This document shows positions 1 to 8,138 of a stretch of 64,000 nt of DNA, piece by piece. The DNA comes from JAOUEA01 sp963821935. GTDB taxonomy: Bacteria > Actinomycetota > UBA4738 > HRBIN12. The DNA lies in assembly GCA_963821935.1 (NCBI GenBank), contig CAWGFM010000002.1, forward strand, positions 1-64,000. Reading direction: 5' to 3'. Position numbers and translations under genes: made by a program. How positions within the stretch are numbered: position 1 is the stretch's first letter; each line of letters opens with the position of its first letter. Under the pieces are notes generated by a model. That model worked only from the letters and a program-made list of their open reading frames with translations, was not told where the DNA came from and did not search any database.

Positions 1-17
1 AACGGCTAAGAAGTCCC

Positions 18-1124
18 ATGACTCCCATCGAGGAGACCTCACCACCCGAAGACCACGTCGGCAGATCGTTCCCGAGGATCGGCGCTTGGGCCTGGAGTTT
101 CGTAGGCGTCGTGGTGGCCACGATCATCGTGGTCACGGCGCTGGCCGCGGTCAGCGAGATCGCCCTCCCACTCTTGTTCGCGGCCGTTCTCGCCGTGATC
201 TTCAATTCGGTCGCCGGGAACCTCGAGCGACGTGGGTTCAAGCCGAGCCTCGCGGCCGGCGTGCTCGTGCTCGGGTTGCTCCTCCTGATGACCGTCGTCG
301 TGACGGCCACCGTCCGTGGCGTGCTCTACCAGACCGACGAGATCGGTGCATCGGTCGACGCGGCGAAGGAGTATGCGGTCCAGGAGCTCGGTCTCGACAG
401 CAAGTCCCTGGACGATGCACGGGCCGCCACCGAAGACGCGGCCCCCACGGTCGGCGAGGGGGTGCTGCCCGCGATCGTCTCCAGCCTCGGCTCGCTCGTC
501 GCCTTCGCCGGTGCCCTGATCCTCGGCGCCCTGATCATGTACTACCTGCTGAAGGACGGTGCCCGCCTGCGACTCGCGGTGGTCGCGCAGGTGAGCCGAT
601 CGATACGAGATGAGGTGAACGATTTCGTCTCCGACGCATGCGGCATCCTCCGCGACTACGGGCGGGGACGCACCGTCATGTCGGCGGTCGTGGCCGTGGT
701 CGTCGGTCTCGCCAGCCTGCTCCTCGGCCTCCCGCTGGTGTTCACGATCGTCGTCGTGAACTTCATCGGCGGCTACATCCCCTACATCGGCGCGTTCCTT
801 GGTGGCGGGCTGGCCGTGATCATTGCGCTCGGCGACGGCGGCCTGGGCGTGGCTGCGGTCATGCTTGTGGTCGTCCTCGCCTCGAACCTGCTGCTCGAGA
901 ACTTCGTGGAACCGAAGGTGATGGGCCGAACGCTCGACATCCACCCCCTGGTGGTCCTCGTCGTCACGGCTCTCGGCGGATTCCTGGCCGGCATCGTCGG
1001 CCTCATCCTGGCCGTTCCCTTCACCGTGATCGCCGGCAACGCCATCGGCCGCCTCCGATCGCATGGGTTCTTCAACGCCGTGGCCGACCGCGCCGAGCCG
1101 GCGGTGAAGAGCATGCTCGAGTGA
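18..1124 (+). CDS. AI-2E family (PerM/YdiK-type) transporter
   Basis: A 368-residue polytopic inner-membrane protein of the AI-2E transporter/PerM family. Two hydrophobic helices lie near residues 25-70, a third near 75-100, then a soluble insert (about 105-150) and a helix-rich C-terminal half. The family-typical segment NFIGGYIPYIGAFLGG is at about residues 248-262, and LENFVEPKVMG with DIHPLVVL follows. Length fits the family. Members have been linked to autoinducer export or sodium/proton exchange, so the substrate cannot be given. The stop is one base before the start of the YihY-like gene, so this is probably the first visible gene of a three-gene operon. Confidence 0.9.
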   Translation: MTPIEETSPPEDHVGRSFPRIGAWAWSFVGVVVATIIVVTALAAVSEIALPLLFAAVLAVIFNSVAGNLERRGFKPSLAAGVLVLGLLLLMTVVVTATVRGVLYQTDEIGASVDAAKEYAVQELGLDSKSLDDARAATEDAAPTVGEGVLPAIVSSLGSLVAFAGALILGALIMYYLLKDGARLRLAVVAQVSRSIRDEVNDFVSDACGILRDYGRGRTVMSAVVAVVVGLASLLLGLPLVFTIVVVNFIGGYIPYIGAFLGGGLAVIIALGDGGLGVAAVMLVVVLASNLLLENFVEPKVMGRTLDIHPLVVLVVTALGGFLAGIVGLILAVPFTVIAGNAIGRLRSHGFFNAVADRAEPAVKSMLE

Positions 1125-1125
1125 C

Positions 1126-2081
1126 ATGGCCGAGGGGAAGAGCAACGCTCATACAGGCATCACTGGGGCGCGGGAGCGCGGGGCCGCCATCCGGACACAG
1201 CTGGAGCGGCTGTTGCTATGGCGAATCTGGGAGCGCCTGCTCGAGGTCGAGTTCGTCGACCGCAGCGTCGCCCTCGCCGGGAAGGCGTTCGTCGCCTTCT
1301 TCCCGTTCGTGATCGTCGTTGCCGCCTTCGTCCAGACCAAACCCGAACGTCCATCATCACTGCAATCGCAGCCCGGTTGGGTCTGCGGGGAGACGCACTC
1401 ACGCTCGTCCAGGGATCCTTCGCATCATCGGACGACGTCCGCCGAGCCACCGGAGTGTTCGGACTCGTCCTCACGATCTTCTTCGCGAGCTCATTCACGA
1501 CCTCGCTCCAGCGCGCGTACGTCCGCGCTTGGCGTCGACCACCTCGCAGCGGTATCGACGTGTACTGGCACGGCGTGACCTGGCTCGCCGTGATCATGGC
1601 GTCCACAGCGCTCCAGGGCGCCCTCCGTTCCCTCTTCGATGGAGGACTCGGTCTGGCCTTGTTCGTGCTGATGTCGTTGACGATCACGGCTGGGGTGTGG
1701 ACGTTCACCGCCTGGTGGCTGCTGCTCAGAGACGTGCGTGTGCGGGTGTTGGTCCCGACCGGCGTCATCACCAGCCTCGCGGTCACCGGCTTCGCTCTGT
1801 CGGCGGCGGTATTGATGCCGGAGGTCGTATCACGGAACGAGGAGCAATTCGGCTTCTTCGGGGTCGCGCTGGCACTCGTGACATGGTTCTCGGGCGCCGC
1901 GATCTGTCTCCTGATCGGCGCGTGCGCCGGACCGGTCCTTGCCGAGAGCGATGGACGCCTCGGTCGGTTCATCCGCGGCACTGAGGCTCGGATCCTGAAG
2001 CCCGGTGCTGCCCCGCCGCTTCCACCTCCGTCGCGTGAGCTCGGCTTGCGCGACGCCTTCAGAACGGATGAAGACGAATGA
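1126..2081 (+). CDS. YihY/BrkB family membrane protein, frameshifted
   Basis: The N-terminal part (ATG 1126, ending near FFPFVIVVAAF) is in one frame, and the rest, from about 1345 with TAIAARLGLRGDAL, is in another. A single-base indel between about 1325 and 1345 is needed to join them. The joined protein of about 317 residues has the YihY/BrkB pattern: an early AGKAFVAFFPF helix, a GVFGLVLTIFFASSFTTSLQRAY segment (central part), and four further helices ending in a charged tail. The role is unknown; it was once misannotated as RNase BN. It sits between the AI-2E transporter and the UPF0104 fusion, overlapping the latter by ATGA. The downstream frame is long and conserved, so either a recent mutation or a sequence error is possible. 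Confidence 0.75.
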
Positions 2082-4516
2082 CGGAATCGGAGGACCCGAA
2101 AGCCACAAGGCGAGGGCTGACGCAGCGAGCCATCGGGATCAGGGTCTTCTCCTCGGCGTCGGATGCCACACGGTCTCGGCGACCCACTGATGCCATCCTG
2201 CTGGTGCTCGCGATCGTGGGCGCCGTCGTCCTGTCCCTCTACGCACCGGGACCCACGGCGATCGACACGGCCGCCAAGAACCTTGTGGCCCAGCTCCCCG
2301 ATCTCGCGGGGTGGTTCTGGGAGGTGACCTACGACCTGTTGATCCTCTGGTCGTTGGTGCTGTTGGTCGTGATCCTGTTCGCCAGAGGACGGAAACGGTT
2401 GTTCCTGTACGAGGTGGTCGCCGTGGGGTTTGCGACCGGCTTTGCGGTCCTCGCCGGCGATGCCAGTGGCACCGACGCGTCCACGAGCTTGTCGGGCATC
2501 CTCAACTCCGGATCGCCGCCGATCTACCTGGCGATGCGTGTCGCGCTCGCGACCGCGGCGATCGTGACGGCGTCGCCGGACCTATCGAGGCCGATGCGGC
2601 AGGTTGGCCGATGGCTGATCGGCATCGGCGCCGTCTCCGGGATCGCACTGGGCACCGCGCTGCCCATTGGGGTCGTGGCGGGGTTCCTGATCGGCCTCGG
2701 CTCCGCCGCGTTGGTGCATCTGCTCTTCGGCTCACCCGGAGGTCGCTTGACCCTCGAACAGGTGACGGAGATGCTCGGAGAGCTGGGCGTCGAAGCCACG
2801 GCCACCGAAGACGCTCCGCTGCAACCTCGAGGGGTGGCGCTCACCATAGCATCCACGCCGGAGGGCAAGCCGCTCCTGGTCAAGACCTTCGGCAGGGATG
2901 CTACGGATGGCCAACTCGTGGCCGCCACCTGGTACGCAATCTGGCACCGGGGTGCCAAGCGCGTCCTGACCGGGAGACGGGAGCAGGTCGAGCACGAGGC
3001 ATTCCTCACGTTGGCCGCCGAGCGCGACGGCGTGCCCGTGATGCCCGTGATCGCGGCCGGCGAGACGGGTCAGGGAGATGCCCTCCTCGTGATCGACGCG
3101 AACGGGCGCACCCTCGCGTCCTTGGAGCAGGCGAACGTCACCACCGACCTCCTCCGCAGCGCCTGGAGCGCCCTCGGGAGCCTCCATGAGCTCGGCATAT
3201 CGCACGGTCGCGTCAACGCCGCGAGCCTCATCGTCCGGCCCGACGGGTCCGCGGCGTTCACCGACTTCGGCGATGCGCAGATCGCCGCACCGGAGGGCGA
3301 CCTTAGAACCGACCGCGCGCAGCTGCTCGTCACGACGGCGCTGGCCACCGATACCGATCGTTCCATTGCTGCGGCGATCGACGTGCTCGGCGAAGACGGG
3401 ATCGTCCAAGTGCTGCCATTCCTGCAGCCCGCGGCGTTCGAGCGCGACACTCGGATCGCCCTGCACGATCAGCACCTCGACCTCAAAGCGCTCCGCGAGT
3501 CGATCGCCGAGCGTACACACAGCGAGGTTCCGCCGCTCGAGCCGCTCCAGCGCGTCACCTGGCAGTCGGTCCTCAAGCTGGTCGTGATCGGGTTCCTCGC
3601 CTACACCCTGATCTCAGCCTTCGCCAACATCGGCATCGACACGATCGTCGAACAGTTCCGGAACGCCGAGTGGTCTTGGCTGCTCGCGGCCCTGGTGCTC
3701 TCGCCGCTCTCGCAGGTGCCCCAGGCTTTCTCGTCGATGGGCGCCACGCTGCAGGAGATCCGCTTCTGGCCCGTGCTGATGCTCCAGTACGGGGTGCAGT
3801 TCATCTCCCTAGCGGTGCCGAGCTCGGCGGCGCGGCTGGCCTTGGAGGTCCGGTTCTGGGAGCGCGCCGGCGTGCCCGGAGCAGGGGCGGTCTCGATCGG
3901 CGCGATAGACAGCTTCAGCACCTTCGTGATCCAGATCCTGTTGATCGTGCTCATCCTCGCCTCGGACGCGGTGAGCCTGAACCTGTCCTCGAGCGCATCG
4001 GGATCCTCCGGCTCCTCGGGGGTCGACTGGGCCGCGGTACTGATCGCGATCCTCCTCGTCGCCGTGGCGCTCGGCATCGCCTATCTCTTCCCGAAAACCC
4101 GCGAGAAGCTCCACCATTTCATGGATACGGTCCGTGAGAAGTGGGCCGACGCGAAGGAGGCGCTGGCGGTCCTGCGCCGGCCCACGAAGGTGCTCCTGCT
4201 CCTGGGAGGCAACCTCGTGGCCCAGGTGATGCTCGCCATCATCCTGGGACTGTGCCTGCGGGCATTCGGGCAGTCCGCTTCTTTGGCCGCGCTGATCCTG
4301 GTCAATACCTTCGTGTCCCTTTTCGCCGGGTTCATGCCGGTGCCCGGAGGCGTGGGCGTCGCCGAAGCGGGCTATACGGCCGGCCTGATCGCGCTCGGTA
4401 TCCCCGAAGCGGCGGCGACCTCGACCGCGCTGGCGTTCCGGCTCGTCACCTTCTACCTGCCGCCGCTGTGGGGCGGGTTCGCGATGCGCTGGATGAAGCA
4501 GCAGTCACATCTCTAG
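2078..4516 (+). CDS. Kinase-like domain fused to UPF0104/LPG-synthase-type membrane domain
   Basis: An 812-residue membrane protein starting in an ATGA overlap with the YihY-like gene. About six helices (residues 40-225) precede a cytosolic kinase-like domain (about 230-500). It has a possible ATP lysine in LLVKTFG (about 267), a catalytic-loop relic HGRVNAASL (about 375) in place of HRDxKxxN, and an intact DFG in TDFGDAQ (about 395). The C-terminal third (about 505-812) is the flippase-like domain of lysylphosphatidylglycerol synthases, with the family motif PVPGGVGVAEAGY. No transferase domain is present, so it cannot be called MprF. The missing catalytic Asp suggests a pseudokinase or a lipid-binding regulator. 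Co-expression with two other membrane proteins points to an envelope-lipid role (inference). Confidence 0.85.
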   Translation: MTESEDPKATRRGLTQRAIGIRVFSSASDATRSRRPTDAILLVLAIVGAVVLSLYAPGPTAIDTAAKNLVAQLPDLAGWFWEVTYDLLILWSLVLLVVILFARGRKRLFLYEVVAVGFATGFAVLAGDASGTDASTSLSGILNSGSPPIYLAMRVALATAAIVTASPDLSRPMRQVGRWLIGIGAVSGIALGTALPIGVVAGFLIGLGSAALVHLLFGSPGGRLTLEQVTEMLGELGVEATATEDAPLQPRGVALTIASTPEGKPLLVKTFGRDATDGQLVAATWYAIWHRGAKRVLTGRREQVEHEAFLTLAAERDGVPVMPVIAAGETGQGDALLVIDANGRTLASLEQANVTTDLLRSAWSALGSLHELGISHGRVNAASLIVRPDGSAAFTDFGDAQIAAPEGDLRTDRAQLLVTTALATDTDRSIAAAIDVLGEDGIVQVLPFLQPAAFERDTRIALHDQHLDLKALRESIAERTHSEVPPLEPLQRVTWQSVLKLVVIGFLAYTLISAFANIGIDTIVEQFRNAEWSWLLAALVLSPLSQVPQAFSSMGATLQEIRFWPVLMLQYGVQFISLAVPSSAARLALEVRFWERAGVPGAGAVSIGAIDSFSTFVIQILLIVLILASDAVSLNLSSSASGSSGSSGVDWAAVLIAILLVAVALGIAYLFPKTREKLHHFMDTVREKWADAKEALAVLRRPTKVLLLLGGNLVAQVMLAIILGLCLRAFGQSASLAALILVNTFVSLFAGFMPVPGGVGVAEAGYTAGLIALGIPEAAATSTALAFRLVTFYLPPLWGGFAMRWMKQQSHL

Positions 4517-5217
4517 GAGGCGGGAACCGGCGGTCCCTCGGCGGCTACTTCCGGCGCCGTGACCCACAGCATCCAGATGCCGTGGATGATGAAGGCCAGG
4601 ATGGGGAACGCTGGCGTGATGTTGTGCGAGAGCGAGAGTTCGTCCATCAGCCACTCGCCGAACTCGTAGGACACCGCCCCGAAGAGCCAAGTGGTGACGT
4701 TGGCCGCGAACCACCACATCCAGCGGGTCGTATCGCCGCGCAGGGCGGTGGCCTGCGACAGGCCGATCAACGGGCCGAGGACGAGTGCCTGGATGAAGCC
4801 GTTCTTGAAGGCCGCGAGCGTATCCCCTCCCTGCGCCAGCGTGTCGGAAGCCTCGGGCGCGATCGCGAACAACCAGACGACCAACGCGGGGACCACGGTC
4901 GCGGTCACCCACAGGCGCCGGGTCAACGTCTTGAGTCGCGTCCTGAGGATCCGCCACTACCATCGACCCAGCACGAACCCTTGGAAACCGGCGCCGATGA
5001 TCGCGATGACCAGGATCGCGATCAGCCGATGGTTCCGGGCGAGATCGTCCGTGGCGTCGGAAGCGAGCAGTTGGAGGAAGACGCCGCCACCGACGATCAC
5101 GAGATAGGCCGCGCAATTGACGACGATCCAACGCCCCAGCAGGCGCCAGTTCCACCACTCGCCGACGCTCTCGTCGTTCGCCGGCCTGTCCACGCCGCGA
5201 GCACGCTCCTGCGTCAC
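4513..5217 (-). pseudogene. Multi-helix membrane protein interrupted by one in-frame TAG
   Basis: From a GTG at 5217 (14 nt after the ion-channel stop) the frame encodes an acidic leader, helices around RWIVVNCAAYLVIVGGGVF and IAILVIAIIGAGFQGFVLG, then a TAG at 4957-4959. The same frame continues without a shift through WRILRTRLKTLTRRLWV and three more hydrophobic segments to 4513. The two halves together make a continuous protein of about 234 residues with at least five helices. Changing TAG to CAG would restore GRWQWRIL. I do not recognise the family. It converges on the UPF0104 fusion, overlapping it by 4 bp. It could be a nonsense mutation, a base-call error or readthrough. Confidence 0.6.
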
Positions 5218-5230
5218 CGGCCACTCACCC

Positions 5231-5788
5231 TCAACTGGCGACCGGGTCGTCGTCGTCTCGATCCGCCGAGCGCTCCCTGCTGCGCTGCACGGCACCGAGG
5301 ATGACCTTGATCCCCACTCCCAGGACGATCAGGTCGAGGATCATCTGTACGGCGACCACGAGCCGAGCGGTCTCAGTCTGCGGTGAGATATCGCCGAACC
5401 CGACCGTCGAGAAGATCGTCACCGTGAGATACAGCGCGTCGGTGCGCGAGAGTGCCTCCGTGAACGCGTTGGGCTCGGCCCGAGCCATGAGGTAGTAGGC
5501 CGTCGCGAACAGGAGGATGAACAGCGGCACGGCCACGAAGAGCCCCTCGAGCGCCCGGCTTCCTGGATGATCCGACCGCAGGATCCTCCAGACCTGCCAA
5601 CTGATGAGAGCGACGAAGACGACGATCCCCACGATGAGACCCGAGACCGCGGAGGCGCCAGAGAGGTCGTTCAGCGGGAGTAGGTAGTAGAGCGCCAAGA
5701 GGACGGCGGCGGTTACGATCGCCCCGAGGGCGGACACGACGATGTGTACCCACGCTCGCTCCGCTGTCGGATCCTCTTGCTTCACCAC
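5231..5788 (-). CDS. Two-helix potassium channel family protein
   Basis: A 185-residue ion-channel protein. The GTG at 5788 is preferred because AAGGGG lies 8 nt upstream; longer in-frame extensions lack hydrophobic or conserved sequence. Two N-terminal helices (about residues 15-65) are followed by the pore module: an outer helix (LFILLFATAYYLMA), a pore loop with selectivity filter TVGFGD (about 129-134), and an inner helix (LVVAVQMILDLIVLGVGI). The tail is short and acidic, and no RCK/TrkA-N domain is attached. It lies upstream of the amber-interrupted membrane gene and is likely co-transcribed with it. The filter supports potassium selectivity; gating is unknown. Confidence 0.88.
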   Translation of the reverse strand: MVKQEDPTAERAWVHIVVSALGAIVTAAVLLALYYLLPLNDLSGASAVSGLIVGIVVFVALISWQVWRILRSDHPGSRALEGLFVAVPLFILLFATAYYLMARAEPNAFTEALSRTDALYLTVTIFSTVGFGDISPQTETARLVVAVQMILDLIVLGVGIKVILGAVQRSRERSADRDDDDPVAS

Positions 5789-5974
5789 GGCGCACCCCTT
5801 GGAAGAGTCGGTCGGGAGTGTGTCGCAATACGACCGTGAGGCCAACCCAGTCCGGGTGAAGGTCCGATCCTCGTGGGTCGCTGGTGACGACATGGCGCGG
5901 CCGAGCGCTCGGGTCATCTCCGATGTGCTGCGAACGCGAGGAAGCGATCTCGATCGCACGAGGCGGGGGAACCG

Positions 5975-6247
5975 ATGGCGTTAAACGGTCCGAACGAGGG
6001 TCAAGGACAAGTTCGCCGGCTCGGCGGTGGGGCGACCTCATCGCTCATCGGCGTGGGACTCCTCGTCATCATCATGGTCCAGAACACCGAGGACGTGCAG
6101 CTCGACTTCCTGACCTGGAGTTTCACCTGGCCGCTCTGGCTCCTGACGATCGCCTCGGCGGCGCTCGGGGCGTTAGTCTGGTTCGGACTCGGTGTGATGC
6201 GCCGTCACCCCCGGCGCAAGGAACGCCGCGAAGACCGTCGGGGTTGA
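5975..6247 (+). CDS. LapA-domain (DUF1049) small membrane protein
   Basis: A 90-residue protein with the LapA/DUF1049 pattern: a first helix IGVGLLVIIMVQNTEDVQLDF (core), the short link LTWSFTWPLWL, and a second helix with ALGALVWFGLG, then a basic cytosolic tail. In Gram-negatives LapA takes part in LPS assembly regulation; in actinobacteria such two-helix proteins have no established role. The ATG at 5975 follows a purine-rich GAGGCGGGGGAA. It is transcribed divergently from the ion channel about 190 nt away. Confidence 0.8.
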   Translation: MALNGPNEGQGQVRRLGGGATSSLIGVGLLVIIMVQNTEDVQLDFLTWSFTWPLWLLTIASAALGALVWFGLGVMRRHPRRKERREDRRG

Positions 6248-6336
6248 GCTTCGCACTCGTAGAGCTGGGCTAGCGTCGCGTGCTGACAGCGCCTACGATG
6301 GCGCGTCGCTCAGTTCGTGGACTGAGAAGGAGAGAC

Positions 6337-6663
6337 ATGGGCTGTCTGCTGGTGTTGTTCAGTGCGTTCGCGCCACGGCTCGTCGTTCTGTTCGCCTGGA
6401 TCGCTCGCCCCAACTACTTCGATGCCGTGTTCGACAGTTGGATCTTCCCGCTGCTCGGACTGCTGTTCCTCCCCTTCACGACGCTCATGTATCTGCTTCT
6501 CGGCGGCCCGCCAGAAGGCGTCCATGGTCTCGATTGGCTGTGGATCGTGCTCGCCGTGATCATCGATCTCGGGAACTACGGAAACACATGGGGGCAGCGC
6601 AGCACGGTCGAGCAAGGCATGGGGAGGAACCCGGGAACGCCGAGCGCTCCGCCCGCCGCGTAG
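6337..6663 (+). CDS. Small hypothetical membrane protein, three helices
   Basis: A 108-residue protein starting at the ATG at 6337, with AGAAGGAGAGAC directly upstream, which decides the start over an earlier ATG at 6280. Hydrophobic segments are around residues 3-20, 30-55 (FPLLGLLFLPFTTLMYLLL) and 64-78 (WLWIVLAVIIDLG), with a polar Pro-rich tail. No family is recognised with certainty; the layout resembles small actinobacterial integral-membrane proteins of unknown role. Confidence 0.65.
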   Translation: MGCLLVLFSAFAPRLVVLFAWIARPNYFDAVFDSWIFPLLGLLFLPFTTLMYLLLGGPPEGVHGLDWLWIVLAVIIDLGNYGNTWGQRSTVEQGMGRNPGTPSAPPAA

Positions 6664-6687
6664 CTCATCCGATTTGCGGCAAGACTC

Positions 6688-6795
6688 GGTGGGCGCTGAG
6701 GGTCTCGAACCCCCGACCTTCGCCTTGTAAGGGCGAGAAGGGACCGCAGGTCAGGGCGCTGAGCAGCAGGAACGTTCTACCTCTGAGTACCGCCC
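6688..6795 (-). repeat. Repeat copy A: split tRNA-Val(TAC)-like element
   Basis: Read on the minus strand: GGGCGGT (acceptor 5' side), CTCAGAGGTAGA (D arm), an insert of about 35 nt, an anticodon arm TCGCC-CTTACAA-GGCGA giving anticodon TAC, a 5-nt variable loop, a T arm GGGGG-TTCGAGA-CCCTC, and AGCGCCC with discriminator A (acceptor 3' side). The acceptor pairs at six of seven positions. The insert between D and anticodon arms prevents a normal cloverleaf, and CCA is not encoded. This is the most complete of at least seven related copies. It fills the gap between the three-helix protein and the DUF7144 protein. Confidence 0.75.
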
Positions 6796-6892
6796 AGTTC
6801 CTGACCCCGACCTCTACGTCAAGGCACGCGAACGAGTCCAAGAGACATTCGAGGCGATCCATGTTGCGGCCTCATCTGCTGGCCGGTGGACA

Positions 6893-7312
6893 TCAATAGC
6901 CACGAACGTCGTCGCCGCGCACTTCCTCGATGTCTCGCCCGTGGGCGGTCAGTGCCCAGACCACGGATACGGCGATCGCGATGATGATGATGCCCCAGAT
7001 GGGGTACCAGGGCAGCCACGCGAACCCCACGATGGCGCTGATCAAGGCCAGGATCACCCCGACGGTCCCCGCCCACACCGCCCCCGAGAACAGGCCGAGT
7101 CCGGCGAGGAAGATCACGATGCCGAAGATCAGATGGAGCCAGCCCCACGTCGTGCGATCGAACTGGAACACGTACTCCTGGGTCGCGACGTAGAACGTGT
7201 CATCGATGATCGCGACCAGTCCCGCGATCGCGTGGAACGACCCGATCAAGAGCATCATGAACGCGGCGAACGTGGTCCAGCCCATCGCCCATCCACTCGG
7301 CTTGGTCGACAT
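6893..7312 (-). CDS. DUF7144-type four-helix membrane protein
   Basis: A 139-residue protein starting at the ATG at 7312 behind GGAAGGATGTGC. Four hydrophobic helices cover almost the whole length, and the sequence matches the actinobacterial DUF7144 pattern (GWTTFAAFMMLLIGSFHAI, DRTTWGWLHLIFGIV, GAVWAGTVGVIL, WLPWYPIWGIIIIAI). The function is unknown. The tail (GRDIEEVRGDDVRGY) is charged and probably cytosolic. The upstream 230 nt separate it from the divergent YggT-like gene. Confidence 0.82.
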   Translation of the reverse strand: MSTKPSGWAMGWTTFAAFMMLLIGSFHAIAGLVAIIDDTFYVATQEYVFQFDRTTWGWLHLIFGIVIFLAGLGLFSGAVWAGTVGVILALISAIVGFAWLPWYPIWGIIIIAIAVSVVWALTAHGRDIEEVRGDDVRGY

Positions 7313-7539
7313 ATGCACATCCTTCCCGATCCGTGTTCCTCGGTTGTTGCGGCACCCAACGAGATTCCAGCTCCCCGAGGTGCCCGGTGCAACCTCGGTT
7401 TCGGCGAAAGCGGGGATCGAACGCGCCACGCTCGGAGGCCGTGGAGGTCGTCCCGAAGAACGTGTGGCCATGACCGATCGCGAGAAGAGAGCGTGGTCCG
7501 AGGTAGCCTTCGTTTGACACGGACAAGGGAGGCGGTCTG

Positions 7540-7962
7540 ATGTCCCACGCAGGCACGGACAAGAACATCGGCTTCCGGGTTGCCCGGGTGCTGGTCCTGT
7601 TCATCTACGGGTTCGCGATCGTCTGCAGCGTGATCTTGGCGATGGCGTTCTTCCTCGAGCTGTTCAACGCGAACGAGGGAACGTCGTTCGTCCGGTGGGT
7701 GTTCCGAGCGACCGATCGCATCATGCAGCCGTTCCGAGGGATCTTCCCCGCTATCGAGGGCGAGAGCGGCTCGGTCTTCGATCCGGCGCTGCTCTTCGCG
7801 ATCTTCATGTACTGGTTGCTCGCGCTGGGGATGCACGCCCTGATCGGTTGGATCGATCGGAAGATTGCGGCGGCCAGGTATCAGGCGGGGTTGGAAGCGT
7901 CCCACGGGTCGACGAACGCCGACCGCGATCATGCGCCCAGGGACTCAGGCCAAGTCGGGTGA
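7540..7962 (+). CDS. YggT-like membrane protein
   Basis: A 140-residue protein behind GGGAGGCGGTCTG. Helix 1 spans about residues 15-40 (VLVLFIYGFAIVCSVILAMAF), then comes the YggT-like amphipathic stretch FVRWVFRATDRIMQPFRGIFP (partial), and helix 2 (LLFAIFMYWLLALGMHALI). YggT proteins often sit in division or osmotic-stress loci; here the neighbours are other small membrane proteins. A mutated fragment of this gene (about 80 nt) recurs at 14134-14213. Confidence 0.75.
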   Translation: MSHAGTDKNIGFRVARVLVLFIYGFAIVCSVILAMAFFLELFNANEGTSFVRWVFRATDRIMQPFRGIFPAIEGESGSVFDPALLFAIFMYWLLALGMHALIGWIDRKIAAARYQAGLEASHGSTNADRDHAPRDSGQVG

Positions 7963-8034
7963 TCACGGGGGACTACGGCTACGCGGGGGCCCACTGGGAG
8001 GAACGATCCTGTGATGGAGCTTGACATGCGGTCC

Positions 8035-8090
8035 GCATGCGTAACACATGCAATAGGCCGAAGGACTGAGTACTCACGAGTAGTCAGGGT
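8035..8090 (+). repeat. Repeat copy F: degenerate 5' part
   Basis: GCATGCGTAACACATGCAAT followed by AGGCCGAAGGACTGAGTACTCACGAGTAGTCAGG matches the order of sub-motifs in copies D and E: the GCATAACACC box, GCCGAAG, then a TACTCA...GTAG D-arm-like piece. No anticodon or T arm follows. It lies just outside the hairpin downstream of the TPR-cyclase. Confidence 0.45.
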
Positions 8091-8134
8091 AGGCGTCCCC
8101 TCCGCCCACTGATCCCCGGGACGCTGCCTCCCTG
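8084..8134. terminator. Imperfect long hairpin between convergent genes
   Basis: TCAGGGTAGGCGTCCC pairs with GGGACGCTGCCTCCCTGA across an 18-nt loop, with small bulges. It lies between the YggT-like gene (ends 7962) and the cyclase stop at 8139, so it could end transcripts from either side. No U-tract follows, as is common in GC-rich actinobacteria. Confidence 0.5.
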
Positions 8135-8138
8135 ACGC

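Noticed and set aside
39..1145. Long antisense frame opposite the AI-2E transporter
   Set aside because: Composition is His/Asp/Arg-rich without any fold pattern, typical of antisense frames in GC-rich genes.
2078..4516. MprF/LysX-type lysylphosphatidylglycerol synthase
   Set aside because: Only the membrane flippase-like part is present; there is no aminoacyl-transferase domain.
6688..6795. Functional tRNA-Val gene
   Set aside because: The insert between D and anticodon arms, one acceptor mismatch and no encoded CCA argue against a working tRNA without splicing.
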